Part shown: positions 33,488 through 45,127 of the stretch, in pieces
How positions within the stretch are numbered: the first letter of the stretch is position 1
Layout of the letters: each line of letters opens with the position of its first letter
From: Oscheius sp. JU75
Lineage: Eukaryota > Nematoda > Chromadorea > Rhabditida > Rhabditidae
Assembly (NCBI GenBank): GCA_037178855.1
Contig: JASJZC010000005.1
Location: 9,982,001-10,046,000 of the forward strand
Length of the DNA stretch: 64,000 nt
Direction of reading: 5' to 3'
Notes under the pieces: model-generated
Databases searched by the model: none
What the model saw: only the letters and a program-made list of their open reading frames with translations
What the model was told of the DNA's origin: nothing
Translations under genes and position numbers: made by a program

Positions 33488-35333
33488 ATGACACTTCAAT
33501 GGAGTTTTGTAGCCGGCATTCTCTACGTCGAGATCGGTGTCACGTTCCTTCTTCTTGTTCCCTGGATTCGACCTTCCACGTCCGTTTTTCCTGCTTTTTC
33601 GATTGGAAAATACCAATTTAAGATGGAACAAGCTGTTCAAGAGTCGCCTTCTCCATCGATTGAGTCAGCACGCGGCTGTCTACGCCTACTGTGCCACCTT
33701 CGTCCTCTTCATTCTTTTTGCTGGTAGGATTTTGCCTAGTTCTTATCGTATAATAGAAAAAATTAAGATGCTGTGAGGGAGACCCACAAGTACAACATTG
33801 CCGACCATGCTTTGGATTCGTCCGTGAGACATGCCGCCGAAGCCGACACCATCATTCACATGCGACTCTTCCGCGCCCAGCGCAATCTCTACATCTCCGG
33901 ATTTGCTCTTCTTCTCTTCTTGTGAGTTTACCGGCTCTTTTTTTCGATAACGCTGAGCGAAATAATACAAGCCTGTGTTCAAAGCAACTTTTTGAGCCGT
34001 AAAATTCTCTAATCGATTCCGGTAGACCAATAGACCAGTTTGCTACATATGATTAATCCGTAACACACGATCGTTTGCACGGGATTCTGTAATGACCATT
34101 GAAGTATCGTCGACATCAATTTTGACTAGTTCTATACGATTTTCGAACAATTGTGACCCCCGAATTTCGGTGCCAAACTTCTTATTAAAACGTAAAATTA
34201 ATTAACAGCTTTTATTCCAAGTTTGGTGCGGTTGCAGGGGCGCTAATAAAAGGGTCTTAAGTTCGATCCTCGCCGCGGCCCAATCATGGCTTCCGTAGAT
34301 CAGTAAATTGGTAGTAGCTTGCTACAAAGGAAAAGGCGTTTCAAGGTTGGGCAGCCTTAGAATGTGATACCTCGCAACCTGGCCCCTCAGGAAGCCTCCG
34401 CAACGGTCGGTGTCGCATGACCCCGCAGGAGCTCGACTCACAGAGCTCTCCAAGGATCTGATTCGGATAGAAATTTTACTTTTTAAGGAAGATCTTGAAA
34501 AGTCGTTAAAATTTTGCTAATACGGCACGGCTGAGAAAAGAGGAAGCCTATCTATCTATTCGATTTCTTATTGTTAGCAGCTCTAACTAACAAGTCAAAT
34601 ACTTGAAAAAGTCCGAAACTTTCAACTTAGCCCGTTCCAGACGTGTTGTTTACTCCCTTCTGAGTCTGTTATTGACTACTAGACCCCCAAAGTTGTTTGT
34701 CCAGTCCAGGCGGTATCAAATGATCGCTGAGATTCTTATCTGGTTACTAGAAACATGTCTAAACATTTAGCAATTTGTGATTTCCAGGGTCATCAAGCGC
34801 ATCATCTCTCTGCTCTCCCGTGGAGCACAGCTCGAAGCCGCCTCCGAGGCTGCCATGCGTCAGGCTGAAAGCGCCACCAAGACCGCCAAGTCGCTCATGA
34901 ATGCTGTAAGTTTTTTTTCTCAATTCCGTTTAGTTTATCGCCACGAGACCAATTTGCATCAAATTTACAGCATAATTTGCGGGTTCTCGTCGGTTTTATT
35001 CTTCTTCCCCAGTAAAATCCAACGAGGATGATGTAACTACGCCTGGGTAAACAGTGTACTGCGTTTTTTAAAGGGTCTCGAAACGAAGTTTAGCGATTAG
35101 TAACCTTTTTTTTCTTTTTAAAACAAGTCTTCCAGGGAGACAACGAGGAAGTAGCCGACCTGAACAGGAAGATTGAGGAGCTTGGCAAGGAACTGAAGAC
35201 GGCCCAGAACGACCGTGACGCGATGAAGAAGCAGTCCGAGGGTCTCCAGTCTGAATTCGACCGTGTCGCTGATGAGCTAGCCAAGTACGAAAGCTCCGGG
35301 GATCACAAGAAGACGAACAAGAAGGATGACTAG
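33488..35333 (+). CDS. BAP31/BCAP29-family ER membrane chaperone
   Basis: B-cell receptor-associated protein 31 family. Start at 33488, directly behind CTTCCAG. Exon 1 MTLQWSFVAGILYVEIGVTFLLLVPWIRP is TM1; then WNKLFKSRLL (family: WQKIFKSRL), TM2 around VYAYCATFVLFILFA, DAVRETHKY (family: DAVREIRKY), TM3 LYISGFALLLFL, RIISLL, and an Ala/Glu/Lys coiled coil (EEVADLNRKIEELGKELK). It ends KKTNKKDD; the C-terminal KKxx-type signal of vertebrate BAP31 is replaced by a Lys-rich acidic tail. Five exons; the 850-bp intron 3 (about 33921-34786) carries a tRNA-like repeat. Role: cargo sorting and quality control in the ER. Confidence 0.9.
34211..34560 (+). repeat. Possible tRNA-derived SINE remnant
   Basis: Inside a BAP31 intron, a stretch holds a B-box-like AAGTTCGATCC at about 34260 preceded by a GC-rich segment, then about 280 bp of unrelated body. 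The T-arm does not pair, so it is not a working tRNA. Confidence 0.3.
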
Positions 35334-36326
35334 GTTTCCCACATATTGTGTGTAAGAACTGTAAGCATTTTACCGGTAGTTTATTGGACCTTCTTTCCCC
35401 TATTCTCTTTTGGCAACTCTACCCTTCTCTAAAAATTTAGTTCTCCTGCTTTGTATCATATATTTAAGTGTTAATATGAGTTTTTGAAGAAGACACTACC
35501 CTGAAATGTTGTCTTTTTTTAAGGTTGGTAGCACTTTGACAAGAATCTAATGCACAGGGCGATGATGATCGAAGTTTTCTCGTCAAGGCCTGGAAAGACG
35601 AGGAACAAGACCCATTTTTGGGGATTGTTCCCGACGGGCCGAGTAGTGGGATAAAGTGAATTACTTGTCAAAGGATAGCTGTATCTTTCACCCTTGACGG
35701 GAAGATTGACTTTCTCCTTCTGCCTTACTTACTGTGCTGAAGGCAGACGGGGGAACCAGGAGGGGTTGTATTGTATGTTTACTTAGATAGCGTATAATCG
35801 AATAAGGGGCGAGAGAGATGGGGGACTGCGGTGTAGGAGCGATGGGTCATATATATAGGATCTAATAGTCATGGTTCGTCATAGGTGAGGAGTCGGGGGA
35901 AAGAGCCAGGTCTCTGGAGGAGACATTGACAGAGCGACAAAGCTCCGATGCGTTGAAGACGATTGTTTGCTGTCTTTCTTCGTTGCAATCTTCTGTCACA
36001 GACTTTTTCAGCTGGAATCTGATCACGGATACTGGTGGACAGAACGGAATAAGATAACTACGGTAACACAGCGAGGGAGGCATTGCTTGGGGACAGAAGA
36101 AGTCACATTATTTAGAATATCCAGAACGAGAATGGAAAGATACGAAGTTTCGTGTGAACTGAGCACGTGGTAGTTTTCGGCTAAATTATTGTGATTGCCT
36201 CCAGAAAATCGGCAATTTACAATTGAGACGGAATTTTTCTCAGTCAATGATGTAGAGCTTCTTTTTTTTGGAATGCAATTTTTTTCAACTTTTCCATTTT
36301 TTTCCGTAGCACTGTATCATCAGTTC
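35334..36326. other. Intergenic, nothing recognised
   Basis: About 1 kb downstream of the BAP31 homologue. Open frames such as minus 35862-36083 show no domain or splice support. Confidence 0.4.
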
Positions 36327-36700
36327 TCAAATCTCCTCTGCGTACTTCCCACTCTGATCAATGACATAAGCTTTGCCCTTATGAAGTCGCTGAATAAAAA
36401 GTCCCACGACGTCTCTCTTGTAAGGAGAGACGTAGCCATTCTGAGCATAAGAAGGCTTCTTGAGATGAGCAGCCAGCATGTGTTCGCGTGGGCCTGTAAA
36501 AAAGGGTTAAAGACTGCGGAATATGCATCACTAACGTATATGGCGATTCTCTGTATACTGGCACAACTTGCAAGAGCCTATGGAACCATTTGAACGACGG
36601 ACACTTAGTTGGTTGGAGGGCAGTTAGACGAGACAGTTGGATCACCAGAAATCTAAAATCTTCTTGATTGGGCTGTTCTTCAGGTGGCAGAGAGCTAAAA
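36327..36700 (-). CDS. Possible gene or pseudogene, coding-like segments
   Basis: Two minus segments look coding: SLPPEEQPNQEDFRFLVIQL ... VVPVYRESPYT (36539-36700, bounded by TATTTTAG and GTTAGT) and AAHLKKPSYAQNGYVSPYKR ... DQSGKYAEEI ending at 36327 (behind TTTTTTACAG). The splice phase between them does not match, so either an exon is missing or the gene is broken. The NGYVSPYKRDVV stretch faintly recalls the SGYKGD family C-terminus. Unrecognised. Confidence 0.3.
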
Positions 36701-36964
36701 TACAAATTCTAATCGAGGGAGTGAGACAGAGAGACGAAAGAGAGACAATAAGACGGAGACCCTTCTATCATAATTCGGAAAATAAAGACAGACAGAGATA
36801 CAGTGATTTGAAATTTTCACCCTCATGTTCTCCCTCGGGAATGCTTCCCTGATAGAGAATGTTTTCCGTGGGCAAGGTGTCGTCAGTACATGACTTGGGT
36901 CTTCATGAAAATTTGATGTTTTCTCGTGTCCCTCGCACATTACCAGTCCTCGTCCTTCGACAAG

Positions 36965-39678
36965 ATGGTGAGTTCATAATGCTCTCTCACTGAGCGACTT
37001 TCCAGATCGGATGGACTCATTGTTGTGTCGGAACTCTTATCACCAGAAGATACGGGGCAGACATCTGGGCTCAGATCAAGTCTGTTCACCCTCGTTGATT
37101 ATTATCCAAAAAGTTTTTCAGAAGAAAAGCCGGTTTTTCGGAAGAAACAGAATTCGAAATCCAGTGTTATTATGACGACACCGAGACCATGCGAATTTTC
37201 CGAACGGCTGCTGCCGTATTGGGTTAGCCTCCCAAAGAATTCTATTGTATTGGAAATTTAGGCTTGTCTGTTGACGATCTGTGGGAGTTGTACGGCGACT
37301 TTCTGATCACATGGGCTTGTGAAACTGGTTGGGAGAAAATGTTGACCTGCATGGCCAACAATCTTCAGGAATTCCTGGACAATCTCAACTCTATGCACTA
37401 TTTCATTGGTTAGTTTTTCCGAAACTATTAACAAAAGTACATATTCAGATCAGATTGCCTTCCGCTCCGAGATGCGTGGACCTACATTCCACTGTGAGCC
37501 CCAGGTAGGTCGCTTTGCTCTTTAGATTAAATTTGCCAGGGAGACTCCGGTCTTCGTCTTCACTATTTCTCCCATCGACAAGGTCTTTTCCCAATTGTGA
37601 AAGGACTCGTTAGAAAGACAGCTCGAGTTCTCTACGAGATGGATGTCACTGTCAATGTTCTGGAACGTTCTCAAGAACGGAGAAAGAGCGGAATGATGGA
37701 GCATGTTCTGTTCAGTATTGAACCAGACGACGATCATAGAGCAGGAAGACGTTTTGCATACAAGTTCAGAAGAGAAAACAAGGTGGTCGACAGTGCTGAA
37801 CTGGTTCGTTCTATTTGAAATCAACTCCCAGTTTGAATCTAGGGAATGTTGATGCCGATCTCTTTGAAGGACATCTTGAACATTTTCCCCTATCACATCT
37901 GTTTCAATAAGCAACTGCTGGTTGAGCATGTTGGTGAGTCAATCGCGTGACCTCTCCCAGTCAATACTAGTCTACGAGAGAGAGAATTTTAGGGCACTAC
38001 CTTGTGAAAGAATATGGACTAGCAGACAAGAAGATGCTGAAATTGAGCGAACTAGTTCAACTAGTACAGCCTTCGGACATTCAATTGACCCATAAGAACA
38101 TTATCGCATATTTGAACACAATCTTCATTTTCCAAATGAAACACCATGCAAAGAGGAACGAGATCGAGAAAGGCTCGGCCGAGGCATTCCAACAACCTCT
38201 TTGTCTTAAAGGTAGGACTGTTTGGATGTCAAAGTGACAACAGAAACAGGACAAATGATGTCAATCAACGCTGGCAACTCTATCATCTTTCTGTGCTCTC
38301 CTCACGTTACCACTGTCCGAGATATCCTTGATCTAAATCTCTTCATCTCTGACATGCCGATGCACGACGCTACGAGAGATCTTGTCATGTTGAACCAGAG
38401 CAGAATCTGCCAGATGGAACTCAAGTAAACTTATGTTATAACTAACACCAAGACATTTTTTAGCAAGAAACTGGAAGAGACGGTCCGAAATCTGAAAGGA
38501 CTGGCAGAACAGCTTGAGAAGAAAAAGAGTCAGACGGACCATCTTCTCTACGAGTTTGTACCAGTCACAATTGCAGACGCCTTCAGACAGAACAAACCCG
38601 TACCAGCTCGTATGAGATCACTATTTTAAAATAAGTTCACATTTCCAGAAGAATTCCACGATTGCACTGTTCTGTTCGCTGATGTGCCCGATATGTACGT
38701 CATAAATTGTCGACTTCAACCTCATGAGGTAATCGTCAATTATTCAGATAAGGGGTATTGGTCGGAGATGTATTCATGACGAAATCACCACGAGAACTTT
38801 GCAGATTATCGACCTCGTGACGGATCTCTTCCAGCGATTCGATCGACTTATTGAACTGAACAAATGTTACAAAGTTCTCTCCCTGATGGATTCGTATTTG
38901 GTCGTTGGAGGTGTACCTCAAGCCTCACAACTTCACTGCGAATCTATTCTCAATCTCGCTCTGGGAATGATTTTTGAAGGAAAACAAGTCCGGGTCCCCG
39001 GATTGAATCTACCGGTTCGAGTCAGAATTGGTATTCATACAGGTCCCGTTGTGGCAGGGATAGTCAGTCACAAGAAGCCAAGGTTTGAACTGAGTCAACC
39101 TGGTACATAAAAATCCTTCCAGATACTGTGTACTGGGACAGACAGTCGTAGTAGCCAAGACAGCTCTCAATCAGAGTTCCCCAGGAAAGATTTTAATCAC
39201 GAATGCTGTCAGAACGTGAGTGTCGAGTGTTACTTTAAACATTCCTTTAGCATGGTCACCAGACACATGAAATCGATTTTCGTGTTCACATCAGCTGGAT
39301 ACCTGGAGGCGGGAACTCACAAGATCCTTACCCACTATCTGGAAAAGAACGAGCAGTCGAGTGCTTGGGATCTGGTCAGACAGGAAAAGGGTCCGGACAA
39401 TTCGATTGACGGCTACAAAGAATTACATTCTGATGATGGATCAGCCGAATGGGAGGAGGCTCGAACTGCCGCCATCCGACAACAAAGTGTACGTTTCTCT
39501 AGACCTCAAAAGTAATAATCTACAGGTGGTGGACGCACTCCAGGGGATATCTCGAAAACAGAAGGCTTTACAGCGATTACAGTCGGTAAAAAGGCGTTTT
39601 CGTGCTGCTCAAAGCAACGACAGCGGGATTTCTATGACTGAGTCTAACCCCGAATCCACTGTCTGTTCGATGATGTGA
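36965..39678 (+). CDS. Soluble (H-NOX) guanylate cyclase, atypical catalytic site
   Basis: About 12 exons; exon 1 is only ATG (36965-36967), spliced to IGWTHCCVGTLITRRYG. H-NOX domain: GADIWAQI, LYGDFLITW, and the proximal His in NLNSMHYFIDQ; heme-propionate motif YFSHR (Y-x-S-x-R), so gas binding is predicted. The HNOBA region and coiled coil (KKLEETVRNLKGLAEQLEKK) follow. Cyclase domain: metal Asp in TVLFADVPD and in SLMDSYLVVGGVP, RIGIHTGPVVAGIV and PRYCVLGQTVVVAKTAL. The guanine-contact Glu (usual KVET) is Leu (KVLS), and the transition-state Asn and Arg (usual TVNxASR) are absent. Homodimer activity is therefore doubtful; it may act with a partner subunit, as gcy-31/33-type nematode sGCs do in O2-sensing neurons. 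Ser-rich C-terminal tail ends VCSMM. Confidence 0.88.
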
Positions 39679-39853
39679 AGCAATATATATTTCTCTTTCA
39701 AAAGTTTCTATTTTGAAGTTTACTTTGAATAAACAAAAGCTAAAGACAGAACAATTTGATATTCAGAGATTAGTTCTGTTTACGAGTTCTTATCCTTGGA
39801 CGTTCCTTTATCAACACGAAACTTTGTAGTACAGTTTGTGCTTCTACTAACCG

Positions 39854-40090
39854 ATGACCGTCGATGATCACTATCCCAGTCTGTCTCTGTTGTCTCTTCA
39901 CAAACAGAAGATAGAGGAGCTCATGAAAAGAGAAGCTGACGACTTATTGGTCGTCCCAACTACGACACAGGCTTTAACCTCTGCACAGATGGCTCTTGGG
40001 ATACGACTATGGTAAGGATAAAAGCGTTGCTGCAAATTTTCACAATGTGTCTGGTCTAGTTTCCAAAAAGTCGGGAAGTTGCCGAATTGA
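39854..40090 (+). CDS. Hypothetical small protein (about 62 residues)
   Basis: Two short exons: MTVDDHYPSLSLLSLHKQ ... EELMKREADDLLVVPTTT ... ALGIRL, donor GTAAGG at 40013, acceptor GTCTAG at about 40060, then FQKVGKLPN and stop. Good splice signals but no recognised domain. It lies between the cyclase and the convergent sulfotransferase-like gene, so it might instead be an alternative last exon. Confidence 0.3.
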
Positions 40091-40120
40091 AATTGAATAA
40101 TGTAACAAATTCATTAACGT

Positions 40121-42120
40121 TCAACAATCAAAGGTGTCTTCTGGAACACCCATAACCTGGGCGTATCTCACCAGCTCCATCCTGTCCTGCTCAGTCATGG
40201 GAGGGATTTTCACATGATCGAGACTCTCCCAAGATAGGAAAGAGTTCTTCTGAGAGTCTTCCTTCTTGCAGTCGATAGCCTTCTGGACACAGCTGACAGG
40301 TATATCAAGCTAAATGTTGTTCAGTATCACTGTAAATTGACAAGACTTACTGCTTCAAAGAGATCTGTAAGAGTCTGGGCTGTGTTCTCAATGACATCGT
40401 GGTACCAGACGACTGGGTGAGAATAGAGATGTTGGTTTTTGAGGTAGTGGGAATAGGGGGAAGCGTAGACGATGGCTGAGAGACCCTGAACAAGAGCAGT
40501 TTTTGAAGAGAGCCAGAGAGACAGAGAGTTAGGGGTTCCGATTTTAACTTACCCTAAGATCATCTGGCTTCAACTTCCTAACAAAGTGTCCTTCCATAGC
40601 TGGCTGGAGCATACTGATAAAGCGAGCAACTGGTGGAGAGTAGTTGTAGATCTTGATCAGGATTTCGATCATGAAACTCTCTCTGAAAATTACGAATGAC
40701 CTAAAAATTGATCTCTCACCTTCGGACCACCTTCTCCACCGACGGGAGCCCCTTCTTCCGGAACATGAACATATGCCTCAAATTGGGGATATCTCTACAG
40801 AGACGGACGAGTCTAGCCTCGGTGGAAGTAGTCTTCAGAATAGCGATTTGGTCTTTGGGAACATGTGCTCGGAGACAGGCGATAGTGGCTTGGAGGAGCT
40901 CCTTGCATTCCTGTTCAGTGAAGATTCCTTCATCCAGACCAATGGCGAGGTTACAAAGAGAATGAGCCTCTGCCCAGCAGACGGTGTATCCGGGACGGTC
41001 GAGCATCTTTCCCATAAGAGTACTTCCACAACGGGCCGTGTTTGTGAAGAGGATCTGAAAGATTTCGTGGAGAGAGACTATGTGTGGATAAAATTTGAAC
41101 AAGTCTGTCATCAATCATCTTCAGCGCCCTCGAAAACCTGTTTTAGTTCAAAACAAAAGTATTTGAAATTCCGCTGATAAAACCAACGATCTACCGTGGT
41201 GCTTTATTACCGGAGAAGAGTGATAACCACTTAGCTATGGGAACAGAAAGTAGCAACCGTACGGCACGGTCTCAGCGAGTCGGCGTCCTTGCGCCATAAC
41301 CAGGTGCTTTCTTGTCGACTTTTTATAATTTAAAGGCTTTCGGTAATCAGGTTCGGCCCAGCGAAAGTAGAGGTTTTTTTATTTTTTAAAATGTTGTGTA
41401 GCTCTTCCTTTGAAGAGAGCAACTAGAGTTGAACTCATTGTGCTTATTCGTACACGAACGACTGAACTTACCGTCTTGGGACATTTTTCCTTGTTGAACT
41501 GCTCTCCCAACTTCAAGAAGTCCTCTTTCAAAACCTCTGCTACAGCCAAGGCCTGAAACCTTACCGTTTTTCATTATTGTCGCGTCCTACCTCCTCAAAA
41601 ATAGGAACAAACATGAATGGGAAATTTCCTAGTCGATAGTAGCTGATTTCCCTGGGCAGGAGAACAAAGAAAACTCTGCTGTTCTCAACACAATAGAGAT
41701 GCCAGAGAGGGTTGTCCAAAATGCTAATATCGGCATAGGTTCCGTGGGAGGTCACAAAGTCTTGTCTCTTTGAGATTTCTTCTGGGTCAAGCTTGTGTTT
41801 GAAGATGATTCGGCTGACTCGAGCCTTTCCAGGCTGGTTTTCTTCCTTGAGGATGTGGGTTTTTACTAGCTGAAACAAAAAATTGTAGTGATCTTAAAAA
41901 CTGCAATGTGCTCAAATGCTCAAAATTCTAAACACGTGTAACAATTCGATAACTGGTACAACGTCACTTTGTAAGCACAAATTGATTAATTTCAAAGTAT
42001 AGAAAAATTATGAAAACTCACATTTCTTATAAACTCCTGAACATAGTGTAGAACCAGGTACAAGAAATACAGTTGTAGTAGTAATACATGCCGTATTTGA
42101 TCTTTCAGTGGTTGCTGCAT
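40121..42120 (-). CDS. Sulfotransferase-like protein with N-terminal membrane anchor
   Basis: Start MQQPLKDQIRHVLLLQLYFL directly behind TTTTTTAG; residues about 10-32 form one hydrophobic segment, as in type II Golgi/ER enzymes. Next comes RVSRIIFKHKLDPEE and a beta-rich region (LWHLYCVENSRVFFVLLPREI). The PAPS-binding loop is represented by LTNTARCGSTLMGKML (general pattern TxRSGSTxL), followed by AILKTTSTEARLV and the short-chain region HMFMFRKKGLPSVEKVVRRES. The C-terminus (DRMELVRYAQVMGVPEDTFDC) ends at 40121. Nematodes have an expanded family of this layout. Substrate unknown. The intron at about 41110-41480 holds a tRNA-like remnant. Confidence 0.6.
41188..41258 (-). repeat. tRNA-like remnant with A-box
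   Basis: On the minus strand CCCATAGCTAAGTGGTTATC is a near-perfect tRNA D-arm/A-box, followed by an anticodon-like loop CTCCGGTAA. The T-arm and the 3' half of the acceptor stem are not recognisable, so it is a decayed tRNA or SINE head inside an intron. Confidence 0.4.
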
Positions 42121-43383
42121 CTAAAAAAGGGAGAAAAATAGTGTGGGTTCAAAGAACCAAGGTGCGGGAAAACAAGAGATAAGAGGCGACGAGACGAGAG
42201 CGGAGGACAAGCGTTGCTTTTAAAGATCTGGAACGCTGACGTGTAAGAGCTGAGATGTCACTCCTTTCGTAAGGGGTCGGACGCCGGGTAAAATGGGAAA
42301 AAGCCGCTGACCGGCAGCAGAAATCGATGCCAGGACTGTGTGTGCTTGTTGATGAGTCAAAAGATCAGCGCGGCGGAATATTAATCGTGGGCAGGATGTC
42401 GAAGAGGGAGTGAATGAGCTGGGAAAGAACATCAGGAGCAGGTGTGAATACTGAGTACAAATATCAGAAAGGTGAACGTTTGAACGGTCACAGTGTATGT
42501 TTTTGAGCTCCATTTCCGATCGGTGCATTCAGGAGCGGTAGTTACTGCATCTACGGACAGGTCACCTACAGGCTTGATTTGAATAATGCTGGCTACTGGA
42601 AGATCGAGGGAGATACTTGTCCTGTGTACACAATTGAGGATCAGTAAAGGAAGGATTCTAACTTGAGGCTTTTTATTAAGTTGATTCTGAAAAGCTATAG
42701 AACGTACAGTCATCAATCAATCAATCAATTTACAATGCTAAGGTGGGAACGTATAGCTTAAACTAGAAAAGTTTTTGTAAAGCTGTATTTTTAGAGGCTC
42801 AAGCTTCCAAATAGTCAACGAGGTGATGTATTACAAAGGGAAGGCTATGTCATTTTGGGCTCAGGCATAGATACCGAAGCATGCCAAAACTTGTCGGGAT
42901 CAAAATGTGATTATCTAGCTTTTCGATGTTTTACAGTCGTGACTTCAGATTCTGCGAAAAGTTCAGTAGTGCTCCGTCCACTCCTGTTTCGCTCCCGGAC
43001 CATCTCAGCGCGTAAAAACGACATGGCGGCCTGTATGGCCTTTTTTGTTGGGTCGCAATGATTGGAATATGCTTTACAACTTTTCTCTAATTCTATTGTA
43101 AGTTGAAAAATCACGTCTTGTAAGCGGTTTAAGAATTCGACTGATTACCATAGCTTTATTACCATGCCAATACCGTTTCTCTACTAATGTCATCAATAAA
43201 AAATCTGTTGTATGTTCCTTAACTTCCTCTCTCCAGCACGGAACATGTTCATTTCATCAATCATGCTCCATCGACAGTTTTTCTTCCACATAGGAGGACA
43301 GCTATCTTCTAAAGTACTTTTTTTTCAAATTGTTAAGCATTTCGGTTATATGTACCAAATTAGAATTTACTATACCTCGACAG
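42121..43383. other. Intergenic, no gene recognised
   Basis: Contains an (ATCA)n microsatellite at 42712-42731. Open frames (minus 42220-42528, minus 42911-43114) have no supporting splice signals or domains. Confidence 0.4.
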
Positions 43384-44834
43384 CTAAAGATTAGTTTCAA
43401 TATGTCCAACACCACTCGTTGGATCCCCGGTCTTCAAAAAGTAGAAATATGCTAGACGTAAATTTCTGATTGATGTTTTAGTTCAACGAACAGTTTGGTT
43501 ACCTATCGAAAGCCACAAAGACCAGTGTGCTTTGCACATTTGCTACTTTCCATAGAAGCTCGTAGAAATGCCACCAATGAAAAAGCATCTCTTCAGTTTT
43601 GGTGGCTCTATCGTACAATAGGTAGAGTATATAGTAGAATGTAGACGACATAACAGTCTGAGCTGATAGTTTCCATCCTTTTTTTACTGTAGGAATCTTC
43701 CACTGTAATGGTGAGTAGGATACACAAATCTGTGCTTGTTACTTTGTACAGCATAAAAATGAATAAACAAAGGTAGATGACGCCTGAAGCTACAATGGGT
43801 TTGTATATCATAAATTCTTCAAACGGTGTAGCAATGTCTTAAAGCGTTTTCCTAATATCAAAGTCTTAAAGTTTAGACGAACTGTTGTAGAAAGATAAAT
43901 AGTCGTGCTGGAAAATAGACCCATTACCGTAGTTTTCCATGCCGGCACCTAAACATTTCGGAATAGGTCTCACCAGTGCAATAGTGAAGCAAATCTGTAT
44001 GATAAAAATGTCTTTTTTTTACTGAAATTACTTACTATATAAATACAAGTGCTGTTTAACTTTTTGTAGCGTTGAAACACGGTTTCGGTAAATCTGTTAT
44101 AGGCTAAGAATAAGTAGAAAAGAAGCACAGTATCGGATATGCCATAGCTTATGATTTCACTTGCACGAAAATAGTCTGAATTATCTAAATTTTTTGTGGT
44201 CAAATGATGGTAAAATAGTCTCTTTGAAGTTCACTTTTATGCAATATGCTATATTCTCTGCCACAAGTTTGGACATCCTTTCAAAGTTCACGCAAAAATG
44301 GAATTAAAATAATTCGGGCCATAGATGACTAGTTATTTTTTCCCATAACACAACCCACAAGCGTCAATTTGCAAGCTTAGCTGGAAACAATCAGCAATCT
44401 TCAAGGCAAGTAGAATATGATAAGTGCGTTGTGTTGAATACTGCTTGTTATATTTAAATATCTGGAATTCATTAGCGGAAGTTTTGTTTCAGTTTTTTCT
44501 TCAGGACTGACATAATTACTCACTAGCAGTATTGGAAAGTTTATTACCAAGAAGAAGGTAGACAACCATGGATGTAAAATTCGAGTAAGATCATAGGTTA
44601 CTGCGAAGTTATGTTAAGTGAACAGTTTGACCTACCCGACCAAAGCAACTCTATTTGTATCGTTAAAAATAGAAATACCTACAAGTTTTTGGCAATTCTA
44701 TAGTACAGCTCGCTTACAAAAATGAACGGTGCGGAGCATCCAATTACAATTATTGCAGCGATTATCATGGTAAACGACCTCCAGAATTTTCTGAATTGAA
44801 GAGTATCAACAAGTCTAGCCTCGTTGGACGGCAT
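43384..44834 (-). CDS. Seven-TM chemoreceptor-like GPCR (inverted pair, left member)
   Basis: Start MPSNEARLVDTLQFRKFW at 44832-44834, then TM1 (TMIIAAIIVIGC). TM3-like exon SYGISDTVLLFYLFLAYNRF at about 44085-44155, TM4-5 region (IVASGVIYLCLFIFMLYK), then WKLSAQTVMSSTFYYILY and WKVANVQSTLVFVAFDR. A short last exon RNLRLAYFYFLKTGDPTSG ends at 43384. Exon pattern and residues match the divergently placed gene at 45128-46413 (FMLAYNRLT, WRLTNVQNTLIYLAFNR, GYISFWKTG), so the two are paralogues. The x-AYNR motif after TM3 and the family layout suggest an srx/srsx-like chemoreceptor. Middle exons are not fully resolved. Confidence 0.65.
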
Positions 44835-45127
44835 TTTGGACAACAAGGGATATTTACGTATGCCCCTAAATCATTTGCAATCTGTTTTTCTGTAATATTT
44901 TTAGCTGCAAGATGTTGTGCAGCCTTCCTTATATGAGCATCGGATAACTACCGTCGCAAAGTGATTTGCGCCAAGCTCTCTGTCTTTGCAAGTAAGACCC
45001 TTACAACCTAGCATATTCAATCATGTTAGAAAGACGTTTTTGCAAGAATGTTTCTGCAAAACAACATTATGAACAAGAATAATGAGCAGCAAACATCTTA
45101 ATAACTTCTGCAAAGCTGCTTGTACCA

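Noticed and set aside
42911-43114. Minus-strand Arg/Glu-rich frame that looked transposase-like
   Set aside because: No recognisable helix-turn-helix or catalytic motif, and no terminal repeats around it.
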